A stretch of 64,000 bases of DNA from Hyphomicrobium album (GTDB lineage Bacteria > Pseudomonadota > Alphaproteobacteria > Rhizobiales > Hyphomicrobiaceae): contig NZ_WMBQ01000001.1 in the NCBI RefSeq assembly GCF_009708035.1, positions 434,001-498,000 on the forward strand, read 5' to 3'. Below, piece after piece: positions 14,378 through 24,594 of this stretch (position 1 is its first letter; the number at the start of each line of letters is the position of its first letter). A program made the position numbers and the translations under genes. Under the pieces are notes generated by a model. It was not told the DNA's origin. It was given only the letters and a program-made list of their open reading frames with translations, and did not search any database.

Positions 14378-16636
14378 GTGGTGTTGCGTCTCGGCGGGCG
14401 TTCGTGGAACTGCGTCTATAAGAAGTCTGCGTTTTTCGGTGCCCTTTTGGCGAGTATAGCGCCGGTCGAAGCGCAGGAAGCGCCCAAGACCGACCAGCTG
14501 CCTCCCGTCGTCGTCGAGACGGGCCCCGCGCCCGCGGCGAAGAAGAAATCGTCCGCCAAGAAGAAGGCAGCCCCCTCGACCGCGGTCGCGGTCACGCCCG
14601 AGCCCGTACCACCCGCGCAGTCGACCGAGCCCACCTCCGGCGGCCCGCTCGGCAACCCCAACCCTGGCGGCGTCATCGGCTACATGGCCACCCGCACGTC
14701 AACGGCGACCAAGACCGATACGCCGCTCATCGACATTCCGCAGTCGATCACCGTCGTTCCGAAGGAGCTGGCGAAGGACCAGGGTTCGCGCGACATGCGC
14801 CAGCTCCTGTCCTACGTTCCCGGCATTGTCGTTGGCCAAGGCGAAGGCCATCGCGACGCGCCGACCATCCGCGGCGTCAGCACCACGGCCGACTTCTTCA
14901 CAGACGGCATGCGCGACGACGTTCAGTATTTCCGCGACCTGTACAATATCGAACGCGTCGAGGTGCTGAAGGGCCCGAATGCCATGATCTTCGGTCGCGG
15001 CGGCGGCGGTGGCGTCATCAACCGCGTCACCAAGAAAGCGGAGGGCGAGCGTCTTTACGAGGCAACGACGACCTACGGCTCGTTCGACACCAAGCGCGTC
15101 GAAGTCGACGCCGGCCAGGCGATCACCAACGACTTTGCCTTCCGCATCCTCGGCATGTACGAGGATTCCGGCAGCTACCGCGATTTCGTGGACCTGGAGC
15201 GCTTCGGCATCAACCCGAAGATTGCGTTCAAGCCGGACGACAGCACCGTCGTGCACCTTTCGTACGAGTACTTCAACGACGACCGCACGGTCGATCGTGG
15301 TATTCCGTCGCGAACGGGCACGAACAAACCCGTGAAGGTCGATCCGAGCACGTTCTTCGGCAATCCGTTCGACAGCTACATGACGTTCGAGTCGCACGTC
15401 GCGACGGCGATCGTCGAGCACAAGTTCGACAACGGCATCAAGATCAAGAACCAAACACTGTACGGCAACTACGACAAGTTCTATCAGAACATCTACGCGA
15501 ACGGTGCCGCGAATGGCGCCGGTGTCGTGTCGCTCGGCGCCTACAATTCGCTCACCTTACGCGAGAGCGTCTTCAACCAGACGGACCTAACGGCCAAAGT
15601 CGATGTCGGCGGCGGCATTCGCCATACGCTGCTCGCCGGCACGGAGTTCGGCTATCAGACGACCGACACCCAGCGCGATCCGACATCGAATGACTACGTG
15701 TTCGCCAGCAACTCCGTCATCATTCCCAATACGGTGACGACGGCGGGCCCTGCGTGGGGCTCAAACAAGGGGCCGCTGAATCAGACCGAGCTCGCGTTGG
15801 CAGGCGTCTATATTCAGGACCAAATCGAGATGAGCCGTTACTTCGAGGTCATCGGCGGTATTCGCTTCGATCGTTTCGATCTCGATTTCCACGACAGCAC
15901 TGGCGCATCGCGCGGGCGCGTGGACGACGTCTGGTCGCCGCGCATCGGCGCCGTATTCAAGCCTCTGGACTACCTGTCGTTCTACGTCAGCTGGTCAAAG
16001 TCGTTCCTACCATTCTCGGGCGAGCAGTTCAGCACGCTCAGTGTGCAGAACGCCAACCTCGCGCCGGAGGAGTTCAACAACCACGAGATTGGCTTCAAGT
16101 GGGATGTCACCCCGCGCCTCTTCTTCACAGGTGCCTTGTTCATGCTCGATCGCGAGAACCAGTTGATCGCGACGGGCCCGGGCGCCGGCACGCAGGTCGG
16201 CAAGACGCGCACCGAGGGCGGTGAGCTGGCGCTCACGGGCTATCTCACCGAGGACTGGGAGACCGTCGTAGGTTATGGCTACCAGGGCGCCGAGGTGTTA
16301 GTCGGTGCGCCCGCCCAACTGGGCAAGGAGATAGCGCTCGTTCCACAGCACACGTTCTCCATGTGGAACAAGTATCGCTTCCTGCCGGGGTGGGCTGCCG
16401 GACTTGGCGTCGTCAGCCGCACCGGCATGTACGCGCTCATCGACAATACCGTAAAACTGCCGGGCTTCGCCCGCCTCGACGCGGCGCTGTTCTGGGACAT
16501 CAACGAGAACCTCGAGGCGCAGCTCAACGTCGAGAATGTGCTCGACACCGAGTACTACGCCACGGCGCACAACAACAACAACATCACGCCCGGTTCGCCG
16601 CAGGCGTACTTCGTGACGATCACGTCGCGCTACTGA
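14378..16636 (+). CDS. TonB-dependent siderophore receptor
   Basis: 752 residues from GTG 14378, with AGGGGG six bases upstream. A signal peptide ends near PVEAQ (residue 33). A Pro/Lys/Ala-rich stretch precedes the plug domain (about 110-250: IPQSITVVPKELAKDQ, IRGVSTTADFFTDGMRDD, VEVLKGPNAMIFGRGGGGGV). The 22-strand barrel follows and ends in the aromatic signature FVTITSRY. The layout is that of ferrichrome/catecholate receptors such as FhuA, FhuE or Fiu; the ligand cannot be read from sequence. No typical Fur or Irr box was found upstream. A terminator follows. Confidence 0.95.
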   Translation: MVLRLGGRSWNCVYKKSAFFGALLASIAPVEAQEAPKTDQLPPVVVETGPAPAAKKKSSAKKKAAPSTAVAVTPEPVPPAQSTEPTSGGPLGNPNPGGVIGYMATRTSTATKTDTPLIDIPQSITVVPKELAKDQGSRDMRQLLSYVPGIVVGQGEGHRDAPTIRGVSTTADFFTDGMRDDVQYFRDLYNIERVEVLKGPNAMIFGRGGGGGVINRVTKKAEGERLYEATTTYGSFDTKRVEVDAGQAITNDFAFRILGMYEDSGSYRDFVDLERFGINPKIAFKPDDSTVVHLSYEYFNDDRTVDRGIPSRTGTNKPVKVDPSTFFGNPFDSYMTFESHVATAIVEHKFDNGIKIKNQTLYGNYDKFYQNIYANGAANGAGVVSLGAYNSLTLRESVFNQTDLTAKVDVGGGIRHTLLAGTEFGYQTTDTQRDPTSNDYVFASNSVIIPNTVTTAGPAWGSNKGPLNQTELALAGVYIQDQIEMSRYFEVIGGIRFDRFDLDFHDSTGASRGRVDDVWSPRIGAVFKPLDYLSFYVSWSKSFLPFSGEQFSTLSVQNANLAPEEFNNHEIGFKWDVTPRLFFTGALFMLDRENQLIATGPGAGTQVGKTRTEGGELALTGYLTEDWETVVGYGYQGAEVLVGAPAQLGKEIALVPQHTFSMWNKYRFLPGWAAGLGVVSRTGMYALIDNTVKLPGFARLDAALFWDINENLEAQLNVENVLDTEYYATAHNNNNITPGSPQAYFVTITSRY

Positions 16637-16664
16637 CGGCTCCCGCCGAAATTGGGCACGCACA

Positions 16665-16696
16665 AAAATGCCCCCGCATCGCTGCGGGGGCATTTT
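16665..16696. terminator. Bidirectional rho-independent terminator
   Basis: A perfect 14-base stem with a four-base loop (TCGC): A-run plus TGCCCCCGCA on one side and TGCGGGGGCA plus T-run on the other. It separates the convergent receptor gene and the small secreted-protein gene and would serve both. Confidence 0.95.
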
Positions 16697-16717
16697 GCGT
16701 GGCAATCGATGCTGGAC

Positions 16718-17971
<1,254 letters not shown>

Positions 17972-18037
17972 AGTCACCGTGAATTGGCGAACGCTTTGTG
18001 CTTCACTGGCCTGAATGCCGCTGAAGGCGCAAGGTGC

Positions 18038-18748
18038 ATGGCTCATCGCCCCCCGGTCATCGTAGCGACACTGGTCGCCGCGGCGTTTTTCGCCGCTACA
18101 GCGACGTTCGCACAAAGGGCAGCCCCGTCGTGCCGTGATGACGCGATGCTCGTGTTCGACGCGTCGGGCTCCATGGCCGGGACCGATTTCAACAACCCGC
18201 CCACGCCGCGCATCGCCAAGGTGAAGCAGGCGCTGGCCAAAGCCCTGCCGCAGGTCGCCGCCGCACGCAACATCGGCCTCATCGACTATGGTCCAGGTCC
18301 TGCCAACCAGTGCAACAACATCGATCTACTGCTGCGACCTGCGCCCTATGCCGCTGAGCAGATCATGAACGAGATCGACAAACTGATCCCGGCGGGGCGT
18401 ACGCCGCTGACGGCGGCGGTGCGCGAGGCTGCGCACGTGTTGCAGTTCCCCGAGAAGCCGGGCGTCGTCGTACTACTCACCGACGGCGAGGAAACGTGCG
18501 GCGGTGATCCCTGCAAGATGGGACAGTCGCTGCGCTCGCAGGGCGAGAACCTCACCGTTCACGTCATCGGCTATCGCATGCGCGACACGGCCACTGCCAC
18601 CGGCTACCTCCAGTCCCGCTGCCTCGCCGAGAGCACGGGCGGCCTCTATATCTCGGTGGAGACGACCGATCAGCTCATCGAAGCCCTGAACAAGATGCTG
18701 GGCTGTCCTGCTGTCTCGGCGCTGCCCCAGTCGCCCTGGCGGCATTGA
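18038..18748 (+). CDS. Secreted von Willebrand factor A domain protein
   Basis: 236 residues from ATG 18038, where an export signal begins (VIVATLVAAAFFAATATFAQ); an in-frame ATG at 17984 is less likely. The VWA domain has an intact metal-ion adhesion site: DASGSMAG, the Thr of GRTPLTAAV and the Asp of LLTDGEETC. Cysteines around GEETCGGDPC and SRCLAE suggest disulfides in the periplasm. The partner is unknown. Confidence 0.88.
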   Translation: MAHRPPVIVATLVAAAFFAATATFAQRAAPSCRDDAMLVFDASGSMAGTDFNNPPTPRIAKVKQALAKALPQVAAARNIGLIDYGPGPANQCNNIDLLLRPAPYAAEQIMNEIDKLIPAGRTPLTAAVREAAHVLQFPEKPGVVVLLTDGEETCGGDPCKMGQSLRSQGENLTVHVIGYRMRDTATATGYLQSRCLAESTGGLYISVETTDQLIEALNKMLGCPAVSALPQSPWRH

Positions 18749-18833
18749 TAAACCCTTCTCGGCGCAACCGTCTGGTCATAGGCGGCGCTATCCTTCAAAA
18801 GAGCCCTCAAGCGGAACTCTGAGGGCGGTACAA

Positions 18834-19463
18834 ATGACTTCGTCGATTTTTGCGCGCGCTATCGTAGTCGTCGCATGGTGCGCACTGTCGGCTTCGGCGA
18901 TGGCCGAGGACCGCCCGATCGATCGCGATTGGCACACCGGCGTCATCGTCGCCCCCGGCGCCAAGACCTGGACCGCCGACAACTACGAGCAGAAGCAAGG
19001 GCTCATCAACGAGACGGCGACGGCGCGCGGCAAGACCTGCACGAACTACGCCTTCATCGGCTGGCCGTCAGCCGCCGGCGACATCCAGGAGATCTTGGCC
19101 ACCACGCGCAAGAACTACGAAACGGAGGGCTGGTCGGTCACGCAGACACAGGGCGACATCGCCACCGACACGATCTGGACGGTGCGCAGGGGCGACCGCG
19201 AAGCGGTGATCCTGTGGGGCGGCGTGATGGGCTCGACCATCTACCTTTCGTGCCTCACCGCCGGATCGCCCGCCTCCGATCCCATCCAGACGCTCTTCGT
19301 CGGCATTCTGCTGCCGATCGGCCTCGGCTGCCTCGGCGCCGGCCTGTGGCTGATCCGGCGCCAACGCGCGTACGGCGCCGTCAGCGTCGTTGGTGTTGTA
19401 TTGGCTGGTGTCGGTGCAGCTGCGCTCACGGCAATCGCCGTGCTGGTGCTGTTCGTCGCCTAA
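18834..19463 (+). CDS. Exported membrane-anchored protein of unknown function
   Basis: 209 residues. A signal peptide (ARAIVVVAWCALSASAMAE) leads to a periplasmic domain with GKTCTNYAFIGWPSAAGDIQ and a Trp-rich end, then two transmembrane helices (about 150-170 and 183-207). No family recognised. It follows the VWA gene by 85 bp on the same strand and may be cotranscribed. Confidence 0.75.
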   Translation: MTSSIFARAIVVVAWCALSASAMAEDRPIDRDWHTGVIVAPGAKTWTADNYEQKQGLINETATARGKTCTNYAFIGWPSAAGDIQEILATTRKNYETEGWSVTQTQGDIATDTIWTVRRGDREAVILWGGVMGSTIYLSCLTAGSPASDPIQTLFVGILLPIGLGCLGAGLWLIRRQRAYGAVSVVGVVLAGVGAAALTAIAVLVLFVA

Positions 19464-19506
19464 AGGCGCGGGCGCCCCGGATGGGCGCCCACTGCGCAAT
19501 CTTTGT

Positions 19507-19827
19507 CTAGTAGTTTTGCTTCAGCCCGGCGGCGAAGGCAAAGCGCATCGGCGCGGCCGCAGTTGCCACGCGGGCGCCTGCTGCCTGCGCGCTCACCGGC
19601 AGGCTCGGCACCGCGTTGGCCGAGGTCGATGCGACCGGCCATTGGCAGACGAACATCCCGACGAACAGAGCGGCGAATATTCCGAACTGGCGCAGATGCA
19701 TGCTGCGGGTTTGGCGCTCGGTGGTCTCGATGATGTAGATTTTCAGGGGAAGGTCGAAGTCAGCCACGGCTCGACCTGGTGCCGTCACCGGCACGTACGC
19801 CGATAGCACCTCTTTGTGTTCCGTCAC
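19507..19827 (-). CDS. Small single-pass membrane protein of unknown function
   Basis: 106 residues. The N-terminal half is soluble (FDLPLKIYIIETTERQTRSM), a transmembrane helix covers about 46-63 (FGIFAALFVGMFVCQWPV), and an Ala-rich tail follows. No family recognised. It converges on the preceding gene with a 43-bp gap. Confidence 0.55.
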   Translation of the reverse strand: MTEHKEVLSAYVPVTAPGRAVADFDLPLKIYIIETTERQTRSMHLRQFGIFAALFVGMFVCQWPVASTSANAVPSLPVSAQAAGARVATAAAPMRFAFAAGLKQNY

Positions 19828-19974
19828 GTTGCACTCTCCTGGAAGCGGTACGAACCAGTGCCCTCAGGATCGAGACATGGCGCGACATTTTGGCCGCCTC
19901 GTGACAACGAGGTTAATCGCTGAACTTTATTCGGCAAGCTGAGCGACTGATCGCGCGCACGAAATGGCATCGCC

Positions 19975-20195
19975 TCAATGTGCGGGCGCTGCCACATTCG
20001 CAGCCGGGCGGCGCACCATAATTGCGGCGAGCGCCAGCCCTGCGAACAACAGCGTCAGCAGCAGGAACACACCGGCGAAGGCCATCACCACACCCTGCCG
20101 ATGCATGATTTGCATCAGCTTTTTCAAAGCCATGGCTTGTGCGTCGGTGCCGTAGGCGGAGAAGCGCTGCGCCAGCCCGTTGAAATGCAGGTTTC
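19975..20195 (-). pseudogene. 3' remnant of a DHA2-type MFS efflux gene
   Basis: About 70 codons match the C-terminal end of 14-helix efflux transporters: a helix with LMQIMHRQGVVMAF, then the last transmembrane helix (AGVFLLLTLLFAGLALAAIM) and a short Pro/Ala tail. The rest of the transporter is missing; the fragment ends abruptly at the start of the TetR relic on the other strand. An intact DHA2 transporter lies at 24595. Confidence 0.65.
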
Positions 20196-20820
20196 CACCC
20201 GCGAGGCAGCCAAGAGGCCGACCGAGGAAGGTTCCAAGCGCCGCCAGATTATCGAGGGCGCGCGTAAGCTGTTCCTGGCGCAGGGCTTCGACGCCGCCAG
20301 CATCGGGCGAGATCGCCCGCCAGGCGGGCGTCTCGAAGGGCACCCTCTACGTCTACTTCGACAGCAAGGAGGGGCTGTTCGAGGCCGTGGTCGAAGACGA
20401 GCGGGGGGCCAGGCCGAGCAGGTTTTTCGGCTCGACCATGCGGATCACGACGTCGCGGCCGTGCTGACCCGCCTCGGCAAGGCTTTCGTCGAGTTCCTGT
20501 GCCAGCCATCGGGGATTTCGCCGCTACGTACGGTCATGTCGATCGCCGAGCGCATGCCCGAGGTCGGGCGCAGCTTCTACGAGGCGGGGCCGATGTGCGG
20601 CATTACCCGACTCGGCGCCCATCTCGACGCCCAGGTCGAGGCGCGTGTCCTGAAGATCGAGGACACCGAGGTCGCCGCCGCGCAGGCCCTCGATTCCTGC
20701 CAGTCCACCATGTTCAAGCCGCTGCTGTTCAATGCCGGCGGAGCGCCGACCGAGGAGCGCGTCGCCTACGTCGTCGGCATCGCGGTGCGCACTTTCCTCG
20801 CCGCCTACCAGCGCCGCTGA
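20185..20820 (+). pseudogene. TetR/AcrR-family regulator with two compensating frameshifts
   Basis: A TetR protein is spread over two frames. It starts at ATG 20185 (SKRRQIIEGARKLFLAQGFD), changes frame near 20306 to give EIARQAGVSKGTLYVYF and KEGLFEAVVEDERG, then returns to the first frame in the run of six G near 20402-20408 and continues to the end (AAVLTRLGKAF to FLAAYQRR). The shifts are +1 and -1 and lie in or beside G runs, so either a decayed gene or two sequencing errors would fit. Its likely target, the divergent efflux gene, is reduced to a fragment. Confidence 0.75.
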
Positions 20821-20877
20821 GGCTGGCGGAGAGGCGCCGCAGACCCCACATTACGGGCATCTCCACACGAGGTGCGA

Positions 20878-21891
20878 ATGGGCGCTGCCGGCGTCGACAA
20901 GTGGCTGTATCCGACCGACCGGGGGCTCTTCTGCGAACCCGGCGGGTTCTTTGTCGATCCCTCGCGCGCAGTCGATCGCGCTGTCATCACCCACGGGCAC
21001 TCGGATCACGCGCGCTCCGGCCACGGGGCCGTGCTGGCGACCAACGAGACCCTTGAGATCATGAAGGTGCGCATGGGGCCGGGGTGTGCGGGCGCCTTCG
21101 AGCCGCTTGCTTATGGCGCGACGCAGTCGGTCAACGGCGTCGACGTGCGTCTCGCGCCCGCCGGGCACATCCTCGGCGCCGCGCAGGTCGTGCTCGACTG
21201 GAACGGCCAGCGCGCCGTCGTCTCCGGCGACTACAAGCGCGCCGCCGATCCGACCTGCCCGACGTTCGAGGTCGTGCCGTGCGACGTGTTCGTCACCGAG
21301 GCGACATTCGCGCTCCCCGTCTTCCGCCACGAGCCGGCCGAGGCCGAGGTCGGACGTTTGCTGGCATCTATGGCGCGCCAGCCGGAGCGCGCGCATCTCG
21401 TCGGCGCCTACGGTCTCGGCAAGACGCAGCGCGTCATCAAGCTCGCGCGCGAGGCCGGGTATGACAAACCGATCTACCTGCACGGCGCGCTCGTGGAGCT
21501 ATGCGCACTCTATCAGCGTCTCGGCGTCGACCTGGGCGACCTGCGTCCCGCGACCACCGACAAAGACGAGGACTTCACCGGAGCGCTCGTGCTCTGTCCC
21601 CCTTCCGCCGTCGACGACCGCTGGTCGCGGCGCTTCCCCGATCCGGTGAGCGCCTTCGCCTCGGGCTGGATGCGCATCAAGGGCCGCATCCGCCAGGCGG
21701 GCGTCGAGCTGCCGCTCGTCATCTCTGATCACGCCGACTGGCCCGAGCTGCTCGACACCATCGTCGAAACCGGCGCCGAGGACGTGTGGGTTACGCACGG
21801 CCGCGACGACGCGCTCGTCTATCAGCTCGGCCTCATGGGTCGCAAAGCGCGGGCGCTGTCGCTGGTCGGGTTCGAGGACGAAGGCGAATAA
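20878..21891 (+). CDS. Ligase-associated DNA damage response exonuclease (MBL fold)
   Basis: 337 residues from ATG 20878, with GAGG five bases upstream. Metallo-beta-lactamase fold: the metal motif HGHSDHA, then APAGHILGAAQ, SGDYKRA and, near the end, ISDHADWPEL, typical of the beta-CASP exonuclease that accompanies an ATP-dependent DNA ligase. The ligase gene begins three bases after this stop, so the two are one operon. The DEXH helicase and PdeM phosphatase often found with this pair are not here. Confidence 0.93.
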   Translation: MGAAGVDKWLYPTDRGLFCEPGGFFVDPSRAVDRAVITHGHSDHARSGHGAVLATNETLEIMKVRMGPGCAGAFEPLAYGATQSVNGVDVRLAPAGHILGAAQVVLDWNGQRAVVSGDYKRAADPTCPTFEVVPCDVFVTEATFALPVFRHEPAEAEVGRLLASMARQPERAHLVGAYGLGKTQRVIKLAREAGYDKPIYLHGALVELCALYQRLGVDLGDLRPATTDKDEDFTGALVLCPPSAVDDRWSRRFPDPVSAFASGWMRIKGRIRQAGVELPLVISDHADWPELLDTIVETGAEDVWVTHGRDDALVYQLGLMGRKARALSLVGFEDEGE

Positions 21892-21893
21892 CG

Positions 21894-23525
21894 ATGCAGA
21901 AGTTTGCCAACTTGCTCGACTGCCTCACGACGACGCCGTCGCGCAACGGCAAGCTCGGTCTGCTGGTCGAGTATTTCCGCTCCGCACCCGACCCCGACCG
22001 AGGCTTCGCGCTCGCCGCCCTGACCGACGGCCTTTTCCCGCGGCTGCCATTGCGGCGGGCGCTGGCCGAGCTGATGGCCGACAAGATCGATCCCGTTCTC
22101 TACCAGCTGTCGCGCGACTACGTCGGCGACACGGCGGAAACCGTTTCGCTGCTGTGGCCCGACAAGCGCGACAAGCGTCCCTCGCCGCGCCTCGCCGAGG
22201 TCGTCGCCGCGCTGGAGCTCGCGCCGCGCAGCAACGTCGCCCCCATCCTCGGCGACTTCCTCGACCGGCTCGACGTGCGCGGACGCTGGGCGCTTCTGAA
22301 GCTCGTCGGCGGCGCCCCGCGCGTCGGCGTTTCCGCCCGTCTCGCCAAAGCCGCGCTGGCACAGATGAGCGGCCACGAGCTGTCCGACATCGAGGAGATG
22401 TGGCATGCGCTAAAGACGCCCTATACCGATCTCTTCGCCTGGCTGGAGAACCGCGGCCCACGTCCCAGCGCGGAGGGCAAGCCGGTCTTCCGCCCGCTGA
22501 TGCTCGCGCATCCGATCGAGGAAGGCGACTGGGCGGACCTGAGCCCCACCGATATCGTCGCCGAATGGAAATGGGACGGCGTGCGCGTGCAGCTCGCGGC
22601 CGGGTCATGCCGAAGGCATGCTTCCAGCATGAGCGAGGTGCGCATCTTCTCCCGCTCGGGCGACGACATCTCGGCGAGCTTCCCGGAGATCGTCGCCGCC
22701 TTCCAGCCCTACGATGCCGTGCTCGACGGCGAGCTGCTCGTGGTGCGTGACGGCGTCGTTGCCCCCTTCAACGACTTGCAGCAGCGCCTCAACCGCAAGA
22801 CCGTCACGGCGAAGATGCTGCGCGACTATCCGGCGTTCGTGCGCCTCTACGACATCCTGATCGACGATGGCGAGGACGTGCGCCCGCTGCCTTTCGCCGA
22901 GCGCCGCGAACGGCTCGAGGCCTGGCACACGCGCCACCATCCGCGGCTCACCGACGTCAGTTCCATCGTCGCCTTCGAGGACTTCGGCGCGCTCGACGCC
23001 TTGTGGAGCAGCGCGCGCGAAGCCGGCATCGAGGGGCTGATGCTGAAGCGCAAGTCGAGCCCGTATCTGTCGGGGCGCCCCAAGGGCCATTGGTGGAAAT
23101 GGAAGCGCGCCGCCCTGACTGTCGACTGCGTGCTCATGTATGCCCAGCGCGGCTCCGGCAAGCGCTCGTCCTACTATTCCGACTATACCTTCGGCGTCTG
23201 GCGCGTGACCGAGGACGACGACGGCAAGCCGGCGCGAGAGTTGGTGCCGGTCGGCAAGGCTTACTCGGGCTTCACCGACGAGGAGCTGCTGCGCTTGGAC
23301 CGCTTCATCCGCAACCACACCATCGAGCAGTTCGGCCCGGTACGCGCCGTCGAGCCGACCATGGTCTTGGAAATTGCCTTTGACGCCGTGTTCCCGTCAT
23401 CGCGGCACAAGTCTGGCCTCGCCATGCGCTTCCCCCGCGTGCACCGCATTCGGTGGGACAAGCCCGCCGAAGAAGCCGACACGCTCGAGACCGTGCAGAA
23501 GCTCGTGGTGGCGGCTGCCGCCTAG
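21894..23525 (+). CDS. ATP-dependent DNA ligase (ligase-associated repair operon)
   Basis: 543 residues from ATG 21894; upstream in-frame codons overlap the exonuclease gene and are not used. The N-terminal domain (about 1-190) precedes the nucleotidyltransferase: adenylated K226 in EWKWDGVRVQL (KxDG), FSRSGDDIS, LDGELLV, EGLMLKR and WWKWKR. The OB-fold follows. Between VRVQLA and EVRIFSR an extra block (about residues 236-246) is encoded by a palindromic repeat also found at 26.3 and 35.5 kb. It probably joins nicks in repair together with the exonuclease. Confidence 0.93.
   Translation: MQKFANLLDCLTTTPSRNGKLGLLVEYFRSAPDPDRGFALAALTDGLFPRLPLRRALAELMADKIDPVLYQLSRDYVGDTAETVSLLWPDKRDKRPSPRLAEVVAALELAPRSNVAPILGDFLDRLDVRGRWALLKLVGGAPRVGVSARLAKAALAQMSGHELSDIEEMWHALKTPYTDLFAWLENRGPRPSAEGKPVFRPLMLAHPIEEGDWADLSPTDIVAEWKWDGVRVQLAAGSCRRHASSMSEVRIFSRSGDDISASFPEIVAAFQPYDAVLDGELLVVRDGVVAPFNDLQQRLNRKTVTAKMLRDYPAFVRLYDILIDDGEDVRPLPFAERRERLEAWHTRHHPRLTDVSSIVAFEDFGALDALWSSAREAGIEGLMLKRKSSPYLSGRPKGHWWKWKRAALTVDCVLMYAQRGSGKRSSYYSDYTFGVWRVTEDDDGKPARELVPVGKAYSGFTDEELLRLDRFIRNHTIEQFGPVRAVEPTMVLEIAFDAVFPSSRHKSGLAMRFPRVHRIRWDKPAEEADTLETVQKLVVAAAA
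22601..22632 (+). repeat. CATGC-type palindromic repeat, copy 1 (inside ligase gene)
   Basis: CGGGTCATGCCGAAGGCATG followed by CTTCCAGCATGA. Two related copies lie in intergenic DNA at 26291 and 35490. Here it is in frame and translated in the ligase. Confidence 0.75.
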
Positions 23526-23548
23526 CTGCGCTCTTAACGAAGCGCCGG

Positions 23549-24067
23549 TCAGAGCATTGCGTTGGTGAACCAAAGAATTACGAAAACCGCAAACGCACCG
23601 CTCGCGCCCACCGCGAGGCGCGTCCCCAATTTCAAGTCTGCCCGGATCAACCCGCTGACCTCAGTCGCAATCGCTCCCAAACCGAGACTAAGGAGTCCTT
23701 GCACCAGTTTGGTCTGGAGAGGTGTCGTTTCGGGGAACGAGAATGCCAGCACTGTAGCGGCGCCAACCAGAATAATACCAACGATTAGAGCGATGTGGTT
23801 CTCTTTAGGTGCTATGTCGACATCATAAGTGAATGTGTAAGACGATACGCCTGGCGCCAAGGTTTGCGTCTGCTTCTCGCCGGAATAATCGACGGTCACC
23901 CCAACCGGACCGGTGTAGTCATTCTCCAGATCGATCCGCGCGCGACCATCACTCTCAGGAACGCTACCCGCCACCGCTCCATCCAGTGAAAAACTGATCA
24001 GCGCCCCAGGCAGCCGTCGGCCGTTCCGGTCTTTTACGAAGATGTCTATCGAGCGCGACAACGTCAT
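23549..24067 (-). CDS. Membrane protein with an Ig-like domain
   Basis: 172 residues from ATG 24067. An extracytoplasmic-type beta domain (IDIFVKDRNGRRLPGALISF, then SVPESDGRARIDL) is followed by three hydrophobic helices (about 95-115, 122-145 and 150-170). Its start lies five bases after the stop of the gene upstream, with no clear ribosome-binding site, so it may depend on re-initiation. The beta domain resembles that of the upstream protein; carboxypeptidase-regulatory-like is the closest general description. Function unknown. Confidence 0.6.
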   Translation of the reverse strand: MTLSRSIDIFVKDRNGRRLPGALISFSLDGAVAGSVPESDGRARIDLENDYTGPVGVTVDYSGEKQTQTLAPGVSSYTFTYDVDIAPKENHIALIVGIILVGAATVLAFSFPETTPLQTKLVQGLLSLGLGAIATEVSGLIRADLKLGTRLAVGASGAFAVFVILWFTNAML

Positions 24068-24071
24068 TTGG

Positions 24072-24446
24072 CTACCCACAAATGCGTACTTGGCGTCCTC
24101 CCACGCGGCAGACGACACACGGCTGGCCCGTGGTGCCATCAGCGCAACGGCCACCGGGTATTGTCGCGGTGAGCCTTCTGGGTGGGTTGGTGAAAACAAA
24201 GCTCACAGCGTGGTCTCTTGCATCAATCTCACGAATTTCCTTGAGATCGGCGATGCGCGCCTCGAGCCTCAATGTCACTCCGGGATCTGCAAATTCAAGC
24301 AAACTGCTTCCGCTGCTTGTGATCGTGCCGACAAACTCGTTATCGAGGTAGACGTCAATCAAGGCGCCAGCAATTGGTCGACCTTCGGCGTCCACAACGG
24401 AAATTTGAAGCCGAGGCGACGCCTCCGGAGGGGCAGCAACCGCCAT
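24072..24446 (-). CDS. Small Ig-like (carboxypeptidase-regulatory-type) domain protein
   Basis: 124 residues from ATG 24446, which has GGAG six bases upstream. Beta domain with LQISVVDAEGRPIAGALIDV and TSSGSSLLEF. The C-terminal part contains a cysteine-rich stretch (GRCADGTTGQPCVVC). There is no signal peptide or membrane helix. The similarity of its domain to the next gene suggests one two-domain ancestor, or a tandem duplication, now read as two genes. Confidence 0.6.
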   Translation of the reverse strand: MAVAAPPEASPRLQISVVDAEGRPIAGALIDVYLDNEFVGTITSSGSSLLEFADPGVTLRLEARIADLKEIREIDARDHAVSFVFTNPPRRLTATIPGGRCADGTTGQPCVVCRVGGRQVRICG

Positions 24447-24594
24447 TTGAAACTCCAATAGATTGATCAGAAATGACGCAAAGAAATGAGTGCAACAAGA
24501 TTAGCTAGCTTTTTTAGAGCAAGGGTACGTGCCTACGCAAGCCTCAGCTCGATGGCAACGCGCCACCCACAGCCACGCTAGAGGCTACACGACC

